In this document: piece after piece, positions 7,502 through 15,770 of the stretch
Layout of the letters: each line of letters opens with the position of its first letter
How positions within the stretch are numbered: the stretch's first letter is position 1
Notes under the pieces: model-generated
The model's input: only the letters and a program-made list of their open reading frames with translations
What the model was told of the DNA's origin: nothing
Database searches by the model: none
Translations under genes and position numbers: made by a program
Assembly: GCA_017445925.1 (NCBI GenBank)
Contig: JAFSRW010000100.1
Span: 1-36,317, forward strand
DNA from: Bacteroidaceae bacterium
GTDB lineage: Bacteria; Bacteroidota; Bacteroidia; Bacteroidales; Bacteroidaceae
Direction of reading: 5' to 3'
Length of the DNA stretch: 36,317 nt

Positions 7502-8767
7502 TTAGAACATTTGTTTAACTCGCTGAATGCCTGCCACCAAGGCGTCCACCTCTTCACGGGTGTTGTATAAGGCAAAACTGGCGCGGCAGGTTCCCTCTAT
7601 GCCCAACCTGCGCATCAAAGGTTCGGCACAATGATGGCCTGTACGGACAGCAATGCCCAATCTATCCAGCAACGTACCCATATCCAGATGGTGGATATAA
7701 CCCACCTGAAAACTGATTACAGCATCGTGAATATTCACGTCTGAAGGGCCATATATCTTCATGCCCTCAATCTCACCCATACGCTGCATGGCATACTGCG
7801 TAAGGTCACGCTCATGTGCCTCGATGGCATCAAGGCCTATATTGCTTACATAATCTAAGGCACGGGCCAAACCTGTGCTGGCCACATAATCGGGTGTTCC
7901 TGCCTCGAACTTAAAAGGCAGTTCATTAAAGGTTGTCCGCTCGAAGCTGACATTCTTTATCATCTCACCGCCACCCATGTACGGAGGTAGTTTCTCTAAC
8001 CATTTATCCTTACCATACAAAACGCCAATACCCGTAGGGCCGTAAATCTTATGACCGCTGAAAGCAAAGAAGTCGCAATCCAACTCCTGCACATCTACCT
8101 TCATGTGAGGTGTACTCTGCGCACCATCTATCAGCACGGGAACTCCATGCTCGTGGGCAATACGGGTGATTTCCTTCACAGGATTGATAGTTCCCAGCAC
8201 ATTGCTTATATGTGTCACACTAACGATACGCGTACGGTCGGAAAAGAGTTTCTTGTATTCGTCAATTCGAAGCTGACCGTCATCTGTAATAGGAATTACA
8301 CGTAGCTTAATGCCTTTACGCTGCTGTTGCAACTGCCAGGAGACGATGTTGCTGTGATGCTCCATCTCACTGACAATCACCTCATCCCCTTCCTTCATGA
8401 AAGCATCGGAGAAACACTGAGCCACCAAATTGATGCTTTCCGTTGTGCCGCGAGTAAAAACTATCTCGCTGGTGCTTCGGGCATTCAGGAACTTCCTTAC
8501 TGTTTCCCGGCTGCCCTCATGCAGTTCCGTGGCCTGCTGTGACAGGAAGTGAACACCCCTGTGTACATTGGCATTCACATTATAATATTCCTCCGTCATG
8601 GCCTCTACCACAACACGAGGCTTCTGCGTAGTAGCCGCATTATCCAAATAGACCAGCGGATACTTCTTATATATAATTTTTCCAAGAATTGGAAAATCTT
8701 CTCTCCAATTCTCCCCTCCATAGAGGGAGGGGACGGGGGTGGGTCCAACTACTTGCATAGCTTGCAT
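7502..8767 (-). CDS. sufS: Cysteine desulfurase of the SUF system
   Basis: This PLP enzyme takes sulfur from cysteine for Fe-S cluster assembly. The PLP lysine is in FAFSGHK (Lys240) and the persulfide cysteine in TGHHCAEPLM (Cys380); the C-terminal TCRASFALYNT pattern is typical of SufS (group II) rather than IscS. The first 20 residues (MQAMQVVGPTPVPSLYGGEN) are unlike family members, which begin close to the equivalent of REDFPIL; they are coded by a palindromic repeat at 8701-8746. The start overlaps the end of sufD by 19 nt. An internal ATG at 8758 is an alternative start. It is the last suf gene of the cluster. Confidence 0.95.
   Translation of the reverse strand: MQAMQVVGPTPVPSLYGGENWREDFPILGKIIYKKYPLVYLDNAATTQKPRVVVEAMTEEYYNVNANVHRGVHFLSQQATELHEGSRETVRKFLNARSTSEIVFTRGTTESINLVAQCFSDAFMKEGDEVIVSEMEHHSNIVSWQLQQQRKGIKLRVIPITDDGQLRIDEYKKLFSDRTRIVSVTHISNVLGTINPVKEITRIAHEHGVPVLIDGAQSTPHMKVDVQELDCDFFAFSGHKIYGPTGIGVLYGKDKWLEKLPPYMGGGEMIKNVSFERTTFNELPFKFEAGTPDYVASTGLARALDYVSNIGLDAIEAHERDLTQYAMQRMGEIEGMKIYGPSDVNIHDAVISFQVGYIHHLDMGTLLDRLGIAVRTGHHCAEPLMRRLGIEGTCRASFALYNTREEVDALVAGIQRVKQMF
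8701..8746. repeat. Palindromic element monomer forming the sufS N-terminus
   Basis: CTCCCCTCC, a short loop, GAGGGAGGGG and a GGGGGTGGG tail. It lies just inside the sufS reading frame and is translated (PTPVPSLYGG). Its hairpin closely matches the copies at 31524-31562 and 32061-32097. Confidence 0.85.
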
Positions 8768-9969
8768 CCTTCACATTTGCTTAGTTCTCCCCTGAGACGT
8801 TTGTCCACCAGATAGTGTAGTCTGTCGCGCAGGGCCTCAAAGGGGATGGTTTCTATTACTTCTGTGATGAAAGCCGACTTCAGCAACAGCCTTGCTTCCT
8901 TCTCAGGAATACCACGCTGACGCATATAGAAGAGGGCTTCATCACTTATCTGACCCACCGTACTGCCATGACTGCACTTTACATCGTCGGCATAGATTTC
9001 CAACATAGGCTGGGTGTACATACGGGCCGAGGAGGTAGCACAGAGATTAGCATTGGTCTCGTTGCTGATGGTTTTCTGAGCGCCTTCACGTACCAGGATT
9101 CTTCCGGCAAAGGCACCTATTGAACTGTCGTCCAGTACATATTTGTACAGTTCATTGCTCTGACAGTTACCCACCTGATGGTCTATCAGCGTATTATTAT
9201 CTACATGCTGGGTCTTATCGGCTATCACACAACCATTCAGGATAACCTCGGAACCTTCGCCTTTCAGACTGACGTCCATGCGGTTACGGGTATGCCCATT
9301 AAAGAGCGTAAAGCTGGTGTGATGTAAATGACTGTCCCTCCCCTGCTGGATGAAAACACTGCTGTAACGGGTGCAGAGCAGATGCGTCTCTTCCACCTCG
9401 TACAGGTTCAGATGGCTGCCGTCGCCGGCAAAGACCTCTATCACCTGATTGGTCAGGAAGCGTGACTGATCCACAGCTTTATCTGTAATAACGATGTCTG
9501 CTTCGGCACATTGTTCCAACACGATGAGAATACGACGGTTCACCATCGTATCCTGCTCGCCCTTCAGGATGTTACTTATCTGAATGGGATGTTCCACCTT
9601 GGTATTGCGGGGGACATAGATGACCAATGCATCCACGCTAAGCATAGTGTTCAGCGCCACCAAAGCATCCTGATTGTCGGCTTGTTTGTTATAATAGGGG
9701 GTAACATCGATGGGCGCCTCGCTGATACGATGGCAGTAAGGCAGCCCCTTTACCTGCAAGGGCGTGAGGGCAATTCCGTAGTTGGGAGCAAAGTCCTCTG
9801 CCACATCGGTATATTTGTAGCGTTCCACCTTCTTTGTGGGGAAACCAAGGGCCGAGAAAGTCCGCAAAGCCTCAGCACGAGGGGCATTCATCACCTCGCA
9901 AGAGCGCTCGCAGATAAGTTTTCCTGCCTGAGCGTAGAAATCAATATATTGTCTTATGTCCTCTGCCAT
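8749..9969 (-). CDS. sufD: Fe-S cluster assembly scaffold component SufD
   Basis: The 406-residue protein is a beta-helix SufB/SufD-family member; the C-terminal part has the family pattern CSHGSTVGQISDEALFYMRQR followed by ARLLLKSAFITEVI. SufD pairs with SufB and SufC in the SufBCD scaffold in the cytoplasm. The gene begins 4 bp after sufC ends and its 3' end overlaps sufS, indicating a single transcript. The last residues (CEGCKLCK) are cysteine rich. Length is normal. Confidence 0.95.
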   Translation of the reverse strand: MAEDIRQYIDFYAQAGKLICERSCEVMNAPRAEALRTFSALGFPTKKVERYKYTDVAEDFAPNYGIALTPLQVKGLPYCHRISEAPIDVTPYYNKQADNQDALVALNTMLSVDALVIYVPRNTKVEHPIQISNILKGEQDTMVNRRILIVLEQCAEADIVITDKAVDQSRFLTNQVIEVFAGDGSHLNLYEVEETHLLCTRYSSVFIQQGRDSHLHHTSFTLFNGHTRNRMDVSLKGEGSEVILNGCVIADKTQHVDNNTLIDHQVGNCQSNELYKYVLDDSSIGAFAGRILVREGAQKTISNETNANLCATSSARMYTQPMLEIYADDVKCSHGSTVGQISDEALFYMRQRGIPEKEARLLLKSAFITEVIETIPFEALRDRLHYLVDKRLRGELSKCEGCKLCK

Positions 9970-9972
9970 AGT

Positions 9973-10725
9973 TTACAGGCCCACCTCTTCTTTTATCCAG
10001 TCGAATCCACGGTTCTCTATCTCCAATGCCAACTCAGGACCGGCCGTCTTGACAATCATGCCACCAATGAGCACATGTATGATGTCGGGCTTTAGGTAAT
10101 CCAGCAAACGCTGGTAATGGGTAATCACCAGAGCGCTGGTCTGTGGGGTACGAAGTTTATTGAACCCCTCGGCAACGATGCGCAAGGCATCCACATCCAA
10201 TCCGCTATCTGTCTCGTCCAGGATGCTGAAGGTTGGCTCCAGCATAGCCATCTGGAATATCTCGTTGCGCTTCTTTTCTCCGCCCGAGAAGCCTTCGTTT
10301 ACGCTTCTGCTGGTCAGTCGACTGTCCAACTCGACAATCTTACGCTTCTCGCGCATCAGCTTCAGGAAGTCACCGGCACTTAAAGGTTCCTCGCCCTTGT
10401 ACTGACGCTTGGCATTCAGTGCTGCACGCATAAAGTTGACCATGCTTACACCGGGAATCTCCACAGGTTGCTGGAACGACAGGAATATACCTTCATGAGC
10501 ACGTTCCTCAGGCGACATCTTCAGCAGATCCTTGCCGTTGAAGATAATCTCACCCTCCGTAACCTCATAGGCAGGATGTCCCACGATTACATTGCTCAGC
10601 GTGCTCTTTCCTGCACCGTTCAGTCCCATTATGGCATGCACCTCACCGTCTTTCACGGTCAGGTTGATACCTTTCAGAATCTCCTTGCCATTTATTGTGG
10701 CATGTAAATTATTTATCTGTAACAT
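9973..10725 (-). CDS. sufC: SUF system ATPase SufC
   Basis: The 250-residue ABC-type ATPase has Walker A GLNGAGKST (34-42), the signature FSGGEKKRNEIFQ and the Walker B/D-loop segment SILDETDSGLD with the Asp-Glu seen in SufC proteins. It drives the SufBCD scaffold and is soluble rather than tied to a transporter. It lies between sufB and sufD; the gap to sufB is filled with repeats (10733-10876). Confidence 0.97.
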   Translation of the reverse strand: MLQINNLHATINGKEILKGINLTVKDGEVHAIMGLNGAGKSTLSNVIVGHPAYEVTEGEIIFNGKDLLKMSPEERAHEGIFLSFQQPVEIPGVSMVNFMRAALNAKRQYKGEEPLSAGDFLKLMREKRKIVELDSRLTSRSVNEGFSGGEKKRNEIFQMAMLEPTFSILDETDSGLDVDALRIVAEGFNKLRTPQTSALVITHYQRLLDYLKPDIIHVLIGGMIVKTAGPELALEIENRGFDWIKEEVGL

Positions 10726-10732
10726 TTTAATT

Positions 10733-10876
10733 CATTGAACATTGAACATTGAGCATAGAACATTGAGCATTGAACATTGAGCATTGAACATTGGTAACTC
10801 TCATTCTTCACTCTTCATTCTTCATTCTTCACTTTTCAATTTAACACTCCCCCTAGGGGGAGATGGAGGGGGCTTT
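10733..10876. repeat. Three repeat families stacked between sufC and sufB
   Basis: The gap consists of an ATTGAAC heptad array (10733-10792), an ATTCTTC heptad array (about 10797-10841) and a palindromic element (CCCCCTAGGGGG with a GGAGGGGG tail, 10845-10876). This puts about 145 bp of repeat inside an otherwise tight operon, in the leader of sufC, where the palindrome could affect message stability. Confidence 0.85.
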
Positions 10877-12326
10877 ACCCTACGCTTCCTTCCAGACTCA
10901 CGCCTAACAGCTTCTGTGCTTCAACGGCGAACTCCATGGGAAGTTTGTTAATAACCTCTTTAGCGTATCCGTTTACTATCAGGCTCACTGCCTCCTCGGT
11001 ATTGATGCCGCGCTGGTTGCAGTAGAAAAGTTGGTCCTCGCTGATCTTGCTGGTAGTAGCCTCATGCTCCACCACCGCGGTATTATTGTGAACATCCATA
11101 TAAGGGAAGGTATGAGCGCCACACTTGCTGCCCAGCAGGAGCGAGTCGCAACTGCTGTAGTTGCGGGCATTGTCGGCGGTCTTGGCCACTTTCACTAAGC
11201 CGCGATAGGCATTCTGACTTTTTCCGGCACTGATTCCCTTGCTGATGATGGTGCTCTTGGTGTTCTTGCCGATATGAATCATCTTGGTGCCCGTATCGGC
11301 CTGCTGATAGTTATTGGTCACAGCCACGCTGTAGAACTCGGCCTGCGAGCCTTCACCGCTCAACACACAGCTGGGGTATTTCCAGGTGATGGCGCTACCC
11401 GTCTCCACCTGTGTCCAGGAGAGCCTGCTGTTCCTGCCTCTCAGATGACCGCGCTTCGTTACCAGATTCAGCACGCCGCCCTTACCCTCGGCATCGCCAG
11501 GATACCAGTTCTGGACAGTACTGTACTTCACCTCGGCATTCTCCTTCACCACAATCTCCACAATGGCGGCATGTAACTGGTTCTCGTCGCGCATCGGAGC
11601 CGTACAGCCTTCTAGATAACTTACATAGGCATCATCGTCGCAAACAATAAGGGTGCGTTCAAACTGACCCGTTCCTCTGGCGTTGATGCGGAAATAGGTA
11701 CTCAACTCCATCGGGCAACGAACACCCTTGGGGATATACACGAAGGAACCATCCGAGAAGACTGCCGAGTTCAGTGCTGCAAAGAAGTTGTCCTTGTACG
11801 GCACCACCGAGCCCAGGTATTCGCGCACCAGTTCGGGGTGTTCCTTCACCGCCTCGCTGATAGAACAGAAGATAATGCCCTTCTCTTTCAGTTTCTCGCG
11901 GAAAGTTGTCTTCACACTCACCGAGTCCATCACAGCATCCACCGCTGTACCGCTCAGTGCCAGACGTTCTTCCAAGGGAATACCCAACTTATCAAAGGTC
12001 TTCATCAGCTCAGGATCTATTTCTCCGGAGTTCCCGGAATTTCCGGAATTTCCGGCCGTGGGATTGGCGTAGTAGCTGATATCCTGATAGTCTATCTCAG
12101 GCATCTTCAGGTGACCCCATGTGGGAGCCTCCAGCGTTTGCCAGTAGCGGAACGCCTTCAGTCGGAACTCCAGCAGCCACTGAGGTTCCCCCTTCTTCTC
12201 GGAGATCAGTCGCACCACATCCTCCGAGAGTCCTTTATCTATCACCTCGGTCTGTACATCGGTAGTGAAGCCGTACTGGTACTTCTTCTCCGCCACCTCG
12301 CGCACAAACACATTCTTTTCTTCCAT
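10875..12326 (-). CDS. sufB: Fe-S cluster assembly scaffold SufB
   Basis: From the ATG at 12326 the protein has 483 residues, the usual SufB length, starting [20 protein letters not shown]. The C-terminal scaffold core is recognisable ([20 protein letters not shown] and [20 protein letters not shown]). SufB accepts sulfur from SufS and builds clusters with SufC and SufD. A longer frame reaching 12461 runs through the promoter repeats and is rejected. Near residues 92-102 is a Gly-Asn-Ser repeat (NSGNSGNSG) coded by a 9-bp tandem repeat. First gene of the suf operon, behind a tandem promoter array. Confidence 0.96.
   Translation of the reverse strand: MEEKNVFVREVAEKKYQYGFTTDVQTEVIDKGLSEDVVRLISEKKGEPQWLLEFRLKAFRYWQTLEAPTWGHLKMPEIDYQDISYYANPTAGNSGNSGNSGEIDPELMKTFDKLGIPLEERLALSGTAVDAVMDSVSVKTTFREKLKEKGIIFCSISEAVKEHPELVREYLGSVVPYKDNFFAALNSAVFSDGSFVYIPKGVRCPMELSTYFRINARGTGQFERTLIVCDDDAYVSYLEGCTAPMRDENQLHAAIVEIVVKENAEVKYSTVQNWYPGDAEGKGGVLNLVTKRGHLRGRNSRLSWTQVETGSAITWKYPSCVLSGEGSQAEFYSVAVTNNYQQADTGTKMIHIGKNTKSTIISKGISAGKSQNAYRGLVKVAKTADNARNYSSCDSLLLGSKCGAHTFPYMDVHNNTAVVEHEATTSKISEDQLFYCNQRGINTEEAVSLIVNGYAKEVINKLPMEFAVEAQKLLGVSLEGSVG
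12022..12056. repeat. Nonamer run inside sufB
   Basis: About three units of GGAATTTCC (period 9) lie in the sufB frame and code for NSG triplets. A multiple of three keeps the frame. It falls in the surface linker after the YYANPTAG segment, before the DPELM helix. Confidence 0.8.
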
Positions 12327-12346
12327 TCTCTTTTTATTTGAGGGTG

Positions 12347-12535
12347 CAAAGTTACGATTAAGCGAGAAGAATACAAAATAAATCGAGTTTATTTTTATTC
12401 TCGAGCGCAAGTAAGTTAGAGACAGAGTCTCAAAGTTACGAATAAGTGAGAGATTATCCAAATATATTTGAGATAATCCGAACGAGAGTAAGTTCAGCGA
12501 TAGCCAAAGTTACAAATAAGTGAGCGGAACACAAA
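12347..12535 (-). promoter_or_regulatory. Array of three repeat-borne promoters upstream of sufB
   Basis: Three copies of a promoter unit face sufB. The -7 boxes TAACTTTG read 12354-12347, 12438-12431 and 12512-12505. The -33 TTTG boxes read 12377-12374 (19-nt spacer), 12462-12459 (20 nt) and 12535-12532 (19 nt). Copies are 84 and 74 bp apart. The proximal copy would start about 14 nt before the sufB ATG, a typically short Bacteroidetes leader. The unit is shared with the gpmI promoter region. Confidence 0.8.
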
Positions 12536-12584
12536 AGAATTCATTCTTTTTTCCCGAAATCATTATTGTTTGCAGAAACTTTCG

Positions 12585-12592
12585 TATCTTTG
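12585..12592 (+). promoter_or_regulatory. -7 box ahead of the HEPN/MNT pair
   Basis: TATCTTTG followed by C matches the Bacteroidetes TAnnTTTG box, 30 bp before the HEPN start codon. A TTTG lies only 12 nt upstream (12569-12572), closer than the usual 19, so the -33 element is uncertain. The region is back to back with the sufB promoter array. Confidence 0.55.
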
Positions 12593-12621
12593 CAAACGTA
12601 AACCATATAAACGAAATAATT

Positions 12622-13035
12622 ATGGCAAACAAAGAAAGAGCAGACAAGTGGCTCGACATCGTGGCAGAAGACCTGAGCGTAGCAGAACTGCTGTTCAACA
12701 ACGGACACTGGCTCTACACAGGCTTCATGTGCCATCAGGTCATCGAAAAGGCCTTGAAGGCATACTGGTGCGTATGCCGTGATGACGACCCTCCATACCT
12801 GCACGACCACAAGAAGATAGCCCAGGGTTGTGGCCTCTACACCAAGATGAGCGAGGAACAGTTAATATTCCTTGATTTAATCAAACCAATGAATATCGAA
12901 GCTCGCTATCAAGAAATCAAAAATGAGGTAGCTCGAACTCTCAATCGAGAGAAAACATCTGAAATATTAGATCAAACCAAACAAATTTACTCATGGATAC
13001 TCGAAAAGTTACAGGAAAAGTCATCGACCCGATAG
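12622..13035 (+). CDS. HEPN-domain protein (toxin-like partner)
   Basis: The 137-residue protein opens MANKERADKWLDIVAEDL and shows the four-helix HEPN pattern with GFMCHQVIEKALKAYW and a later NIEARYQEIKNE segment, as in COG2250. HEPN proteins are often RNases or partners of minimal nucleotidyltransferases in toxin-antitoxin-like pairs. No clear RX4-6H RNase motif is visible, so RNase activity is not supported directly. The ATG at 12622 follows the promoter box; a longer frame to 12520 would run through the promoter. It overlaps the next gene by 43 nt. Confidence 0.85.
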   Translation: MANKERADKWLDIVAEDLSVAELLFNNGHWLYTGFMCHQVIEKALKAYWCVCRDDDPPYLHDHKKIAQGCGLYTKMSEEQLIFLDLIKPMNIEARYQEIKNEVARTLNREKTSEILDQTKQIYSWILEKLQEKSSTR

Positions 13036-13367
13036 GCTTCACACCGCTCAGCGTACAGGGCATCCTGCCAAAGGAGTTTGCCCTAGAGTTAGTGCGTCGC
13101 TACAAGGAAGTCATTGCCCCTCGCTTTGACCCAGCGACAAAAGTGATGATGTTTGGCTCCTACGCTAAAGATTGTCCCAACGAATGGAGCGACATTGACG
13201 TTGCTGTTATCGTGCCCAAGATAGAGGAAGGTACATGGTGGAACACATCGTCAAGTCTTTGTCGAGACGTTGACAAAGTGAGCCTTTACATCGAACCCAT
13301 CCTCTTGGAAAGCGGTGAGGACTCTCCTATCTACCGTGAGGTAATGCGGACAGGCGTAGCAGTATAA
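12993..13367 (+). CDS. Minimal nucleotidyltransferase (MNT) partner of the HEPN protein
   Basis: The 124-residue protein has the polymerase-beta fold signature GSYAKDC...SDIDVAVIV (Gly55, Ser56, Asp67, Asp69), with a likely third acidic residue in the IEPILLE strand. In MNT/HEPN systems the nucleotidyltransferase acts as antitoxin, in studied cases by AMPylating the HEPN toxin. The 43-nt overlap with the HEPN gene indicates translational coupling. The start at 12993 is the only ATG before the catalytic strand, so the N-terminal 20 residues are somewhat uncertain. Confidence 0.85.
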   Translation: MDTRKVTGKVIDPIGFTPLSVQGILPKEFALELVRRYKEVIAPRFDPATKVMMFGSYAKDCPNEWSDIDVAVIVPKIEEGTWWNTSSSLCRDVDKVSLYIEPILLESGEDSPIYREVMRTGVAV

Positions 13368-13390
13368 TATTTTATTAAGGTAGAGAAATG

Positions 13391-13438
13391 CAGGGCGGGA
13401 AGCCAAGGCCGAGAATGTCGGCGCGGATTCCCGCCCTG
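13391..13438. terminator. Compound hairpin after the HEPN/MNT pair
   Basis: An 11-bp perfect stem (CAGGGCGGGAA at 13391-13401 with its complement at 13428-13438) encloses a smaller stem (GCCGA/TCGGC, 13408-13422). Only a short T-run follows. It sits between the plus-strand MNT gene and the minus-strand small genes, a fitting place for a terminator. Confidence 0.55.
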
Positions 13439-13460
13439 TTTGGGAACATAGGATTTGGTA

Positions 13461-13622
13461 TCACATATACTCTATAAATCGTTTGCGCAGTTTCAAATAT
13501 CGCTCTAATTGCTTTGGGGTCATTTCTACTTTTCTTCTATCTAGATCCGATGTTGCGACTGATATGAAATTGGTTTCTTGAGTTCCGGCCATTCCATACT
13601 CTTCAAATCTTTTACAACACAT
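13461..13622 (-). CDS. Small basic hypothetical protein (53 aa)
   Basis: ATG at 13622, TGA at 13461-13463. The product starts MCCKRFEEYGMAGTQETNF and ends with a strongly basic amphipathic helix (LERYLKLRKRFIEYM). It overlaps the end of the upstream membrane protein gene by 11 nt, the usual sign of a coupled gene pair. I do not recognise a family. The overlap and clean frame support it as real, but there is no homology evidence here. Confidence 0.45.
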   Translation of the reverse strand: MCCKRFEEYGMAGTQETNFISVATSDLDRRKVEMTPKQLERYLKLRKRFIEYM

Positions 13623-13851
13623 AGTTTTTAGGTAGACCGAAATATTTGATTGCCTCCGTCGCTAAAGCAAAAGACATCAACCAAGCAAATAGGCAAACGA
13701 CCAAAGCAATCACAGCCAATATGATAAAGAATATCCAATCCCAACCAGTAACATGCAAAGCAGCACCTATGACATTCTTTCCATACATATACAAATAGAA
13801 TAGCCCCATAAGCACTAACATGTACTCATCGGTCTTATCCATCTTCTCCAT
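13612..13851 (-). CDS. Small membrane protein (79 aa), unknown
   Basis: From the ATG at 13851 the product starts MEKMDKTDEYMLVLMGLFY. It has a hydrophobic segment near the start and a strong one in the middle (DWIFFIILAVIALVVCLFAW), so probably two membrane helices, ending in KYFGLPKNYVL. A TTG at 13878 would add nine residues. It is coupled to the downstream 53-residue gene. Family not recognised. Confidence 0.5.
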   Translation of the reverse strand: MEKMDKTDEYMLVLMGLFYLYMYGKNVIGAALHVTGWDWIFFIILAVIALVVCLFAWLMSFALATEAIKYFGLPKNYVL

Positions 13852-14021
13852 AATTACCCAATCAACCAATCCTAACAATATAAGTGTCAGAATACTTATC
13901 TACTATGGGAAAATGATTTTCTTTCCGTTAGTCATCTCCTCAGGGAGTTCCTGTAAAATGTATTTTGGCATATTCCTCGTTATTATTGTTGTTATTACGT
14001 TATATCTTTCTTCTTTTCCTT

Positions 14022-14131
14022 AGAACATTTTTATGTTTCTGCGCAGAGAACTTATGTTTTCAAACTGAGAACACATATTTCTGCACTTGAAACTTATGTA
14101 TTACGACCGAAAATATAAACTTTCTAACTGC
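14022..14131. repeat. Degenerate tandem repeat of about 21-24 bp
   Basis: About five loosely matching units built on GAGAACTTATGTTTTC, with spacers such as CTGCGCA and CTGCACTT between them, run through the gene-free stretch 13852-14318. The variation suggests an old array. Apart from a -7 box at its end, nothing else is visible in this stretch. Confidence 0.5.
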
Positions 14132-14252
14132 AAAAATACATTCTTTTCGTCATTCCACAAATTATATCTCATCACTTTTCCAACAAATAGGCATCATCTC
14201 ATAAATTATCTCAAAAAAACTCCCATTTCATAATGATTTGGGATATTTTTCG

Positions 14253-14260
14253 TATATTTG
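14253..14260 (+). promoter_or_regulatory. -7 box of the 52-residue gene
   Basis: TATATTTG followed by CC matches TAnnTTTG and lies about 60 bp ahead of the small gene at 14319. A TTTG is 12 nt upstream (14237-14240), the same short spacing seen at 12569-12592. Confidence 0.45.
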
Positions 14261-14318
14261 CCAAAAAGTTTAACAATCCAAAGGAATAGTACATCAAATA
14301 ACATACCATTTATATATT

Positions 14319-14477
14319 ATGGCACAGCCAAGATTTCACAGACATTTTAAGACATTAGGGTTAAACCTCTATTGGATTATCATCGCATACATTATCCTTA
14401 GATGGTTTGTCCCATGCAGTTCACACCCTACGACAGCCGAGGCCAAGAGTCAGGCTATTTGTATCCCGACTGCCTGA
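14319..14477 (+). CDS. Small hypothetical membrane protein (52 aa)
   Basis: ATG at 14319, TGA at 14475. The product starts MAQPRFHRHFKTLGLNLYW and contains one hydrophobic helix (LYWIIIAYIILRWFV) followed by a polar tail. It has a promoter-like box ahead of it and precedes the UPF0145 gene by 66 bp. No family recognised; it could equally be a remnant. Confidence 0.4.
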   Translation: MAQPRFHRHFKTLGLNLYWIIIAYIILRWFVPCSSHPTTAEAKSQAICIPTA

Positions 14478-14543
14478 AATGCGGTAGTAGTTTATCGTCC
14501 ATAATTACGTCATAAAAAATAAAAACTTTAAACAGAAAATATT

Positions 14544-14864
14544 ATGATTTTATCAACAACCCCACAGATTGAAGGCCATACCATTCGCGAATATAAGGGT
14601 GTGGTTACAGGTGAAACCATTATCGGTGCTAACATTGTTAAGGACTTCTTTGCAGGAATCAGAGATATTGTAGGAGGTCGTGCCGGAAGTTATGAGAAGG
14701 TTCTTATGGAGGCCAAGGACACCTCTATGCAGGAGATGATGCAGCGTGCTCAGGCTATGGGAGCAAATGCCATAGTAGGTATTGATATCGACTATGAAAC
14801 CATCGGCAGCAACAACTCTATGCTTATGGTAGCTACCAGCGGCACTGCCGTAGTAATTTCATGA
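14544..14864 (+). CDS. UPF0145 (YbjQ-like) protein
   Basis: The 106-residue protein matches the YbjQ/UPF0145 family along its whole length: [40 protein letters not shown] and the late [15 protein letters not shown] strand. Family members form small oligomeric beta-rich assemblies of unknown function. Its last four bases overlap the start of the next gene (ATGA), so the two are translationally coupled. Confidence 0.92.
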   Translation: MILSTTPQIEGHTIREYKGVVTGETIIGANIVKDFFAGIRDIVGGRAGSYEKVLMEAKDTSMQEMMQRAQAMGANAIVGIDIDYETIGSNNSMLMVATSGTAVVIS

Positions 14865-15751
14865 AGTACGTTAAACTGTTTTTCCTGCCCGTGCCTATGT
14901 CGATTCTGGTATTTTTATTGATAATGATGAGTTGTAGCCTGGCTATCCAGGCTCAAGTGTTCCAGAATGTCAGCTTGGAGAAATTGTCCGGCTCGGCACC
15001 TGGTGACTGCCGTATAGCGGGAATCAGTCCGGACGGAAGCTATATCCTGACCACTTCACAGACAAACAAGGGACTCAGGCAAATCAATCTGAAAACCGGA
15101 CAGCCGAAACAACTGACGGACAATCCCGGAGCAGGATTCCAACCACACATTTCACCTGACGGACGAAGCATCGTATGCCGGAATGTAACATTTGACGAAC
15201 GACACATGAGGCAGACTGCTTTGGATTTGCTCGACCTTGAACGAGGGACACAAAGGCAGCTCCGGGCACCAGCACGAGAGGTGCGCGAAGGTGGCGAGGA
15301 AGGCCGGCCCGAAGTATTCATTGAAGACATGCAGCTGATGGTCACCATAGATGGCGTAACGAAGAACCTCTCGCCAAACGGCAACGACGAGGAGACCAGC
15401 TACATTTGGCCCAGCCTCTCGCCCGACGGTAAGCGGATTCTCTACTATGTTTGCGGCGTAGGAGCATACGTTTGCAACCTTGAAGGCAAAGAGGTAAAGT
15501 TCATTGCGCACGACTGCCGTGCACCACAATGGTACGACAACGAAACCATCATAGGGATGAACGACCGCGACGACGGGAAGATGCTCCTGTCAAGTAGCAT
15601 CATGGCCTATACGCTCAACGGCAAAGTTCAGGAACTGACCGACAGCACAAAGAGGCTCATGTATCCACAATGCTGTGCCCGCCAGAACATTATTGTATGT
15701 TCGGCTGCAAGCGGAGAGATATTCATCCTGCGGACGAATATCAAGGATTAG
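14861..15751 (+). CDS. Secreted PD40/TolB-like beta-propeller protein
   Basis: The 296-residue protein has an N-terminal hydrophobic export signal (ending [11 protein letters not shown]) and three recognisable PD40 repeats with the phrases [25 protein letters not shown] and [14 protein letters not shown]. Such propellers occur in periplasmic scaffolds and peptidase partners. The Cys in the signal region could make it a lipoprotein, although the lipobox is imperfect. It is coupled to the UPF0145 gene and lies 19 bp ahead of the amidase. Confidence 0.8.
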   Translation: MKYVKLFFLPVPMSILVFLLIMMSCSLAIQAQVFQNVSLEKLSGSAPGDCRIAGISPDGSYILTTSQTNKGLRQINLKTGQPKQLTDNPGAGFQPHISPDGRSIVCRNVTFDERHMRQTALDLLDLERGTQRQLRAPAREVREGGEEGRPEVFIEDMQLMVTIDGVTKNLSPNGNDEETSYIWPSLSPDGKRILYYVCGVGAYVCNLEGKEVKFIAHDCRAPQWYDNETIIGMNDRDDGKMLLSSSIMAYTLNGKVQELTDSTKRLMYPQCCARQNIIVCSAASGEIFILRTNIKD

Positions 15752-15770
15752 GGATTAAGAATTTGGGATT
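15749..15770. repeat. GGATTA-type heptad tract
   Basis: A short run of GGGATTA-like heptads fills the 19-bp gap between the propeller gene and the amidase, starting at the stop codon. The same family (CCTAATC in the other orientation) recurs at 22484-22518 and 26257-26288. Confidence 0.65.

Noticed and set aside
10733-10841. Heptad arrays as a possible CRISPR
   Set aside because: Units of 7 bp without spacers, no cas genes, and unit sequences vary; this is a tandem repeat.
12327-12461. Extended N-terminus of SufB
   Set aside because: It would translate through the promoter repeats; the ATG at 12326 gives the normal length and start.
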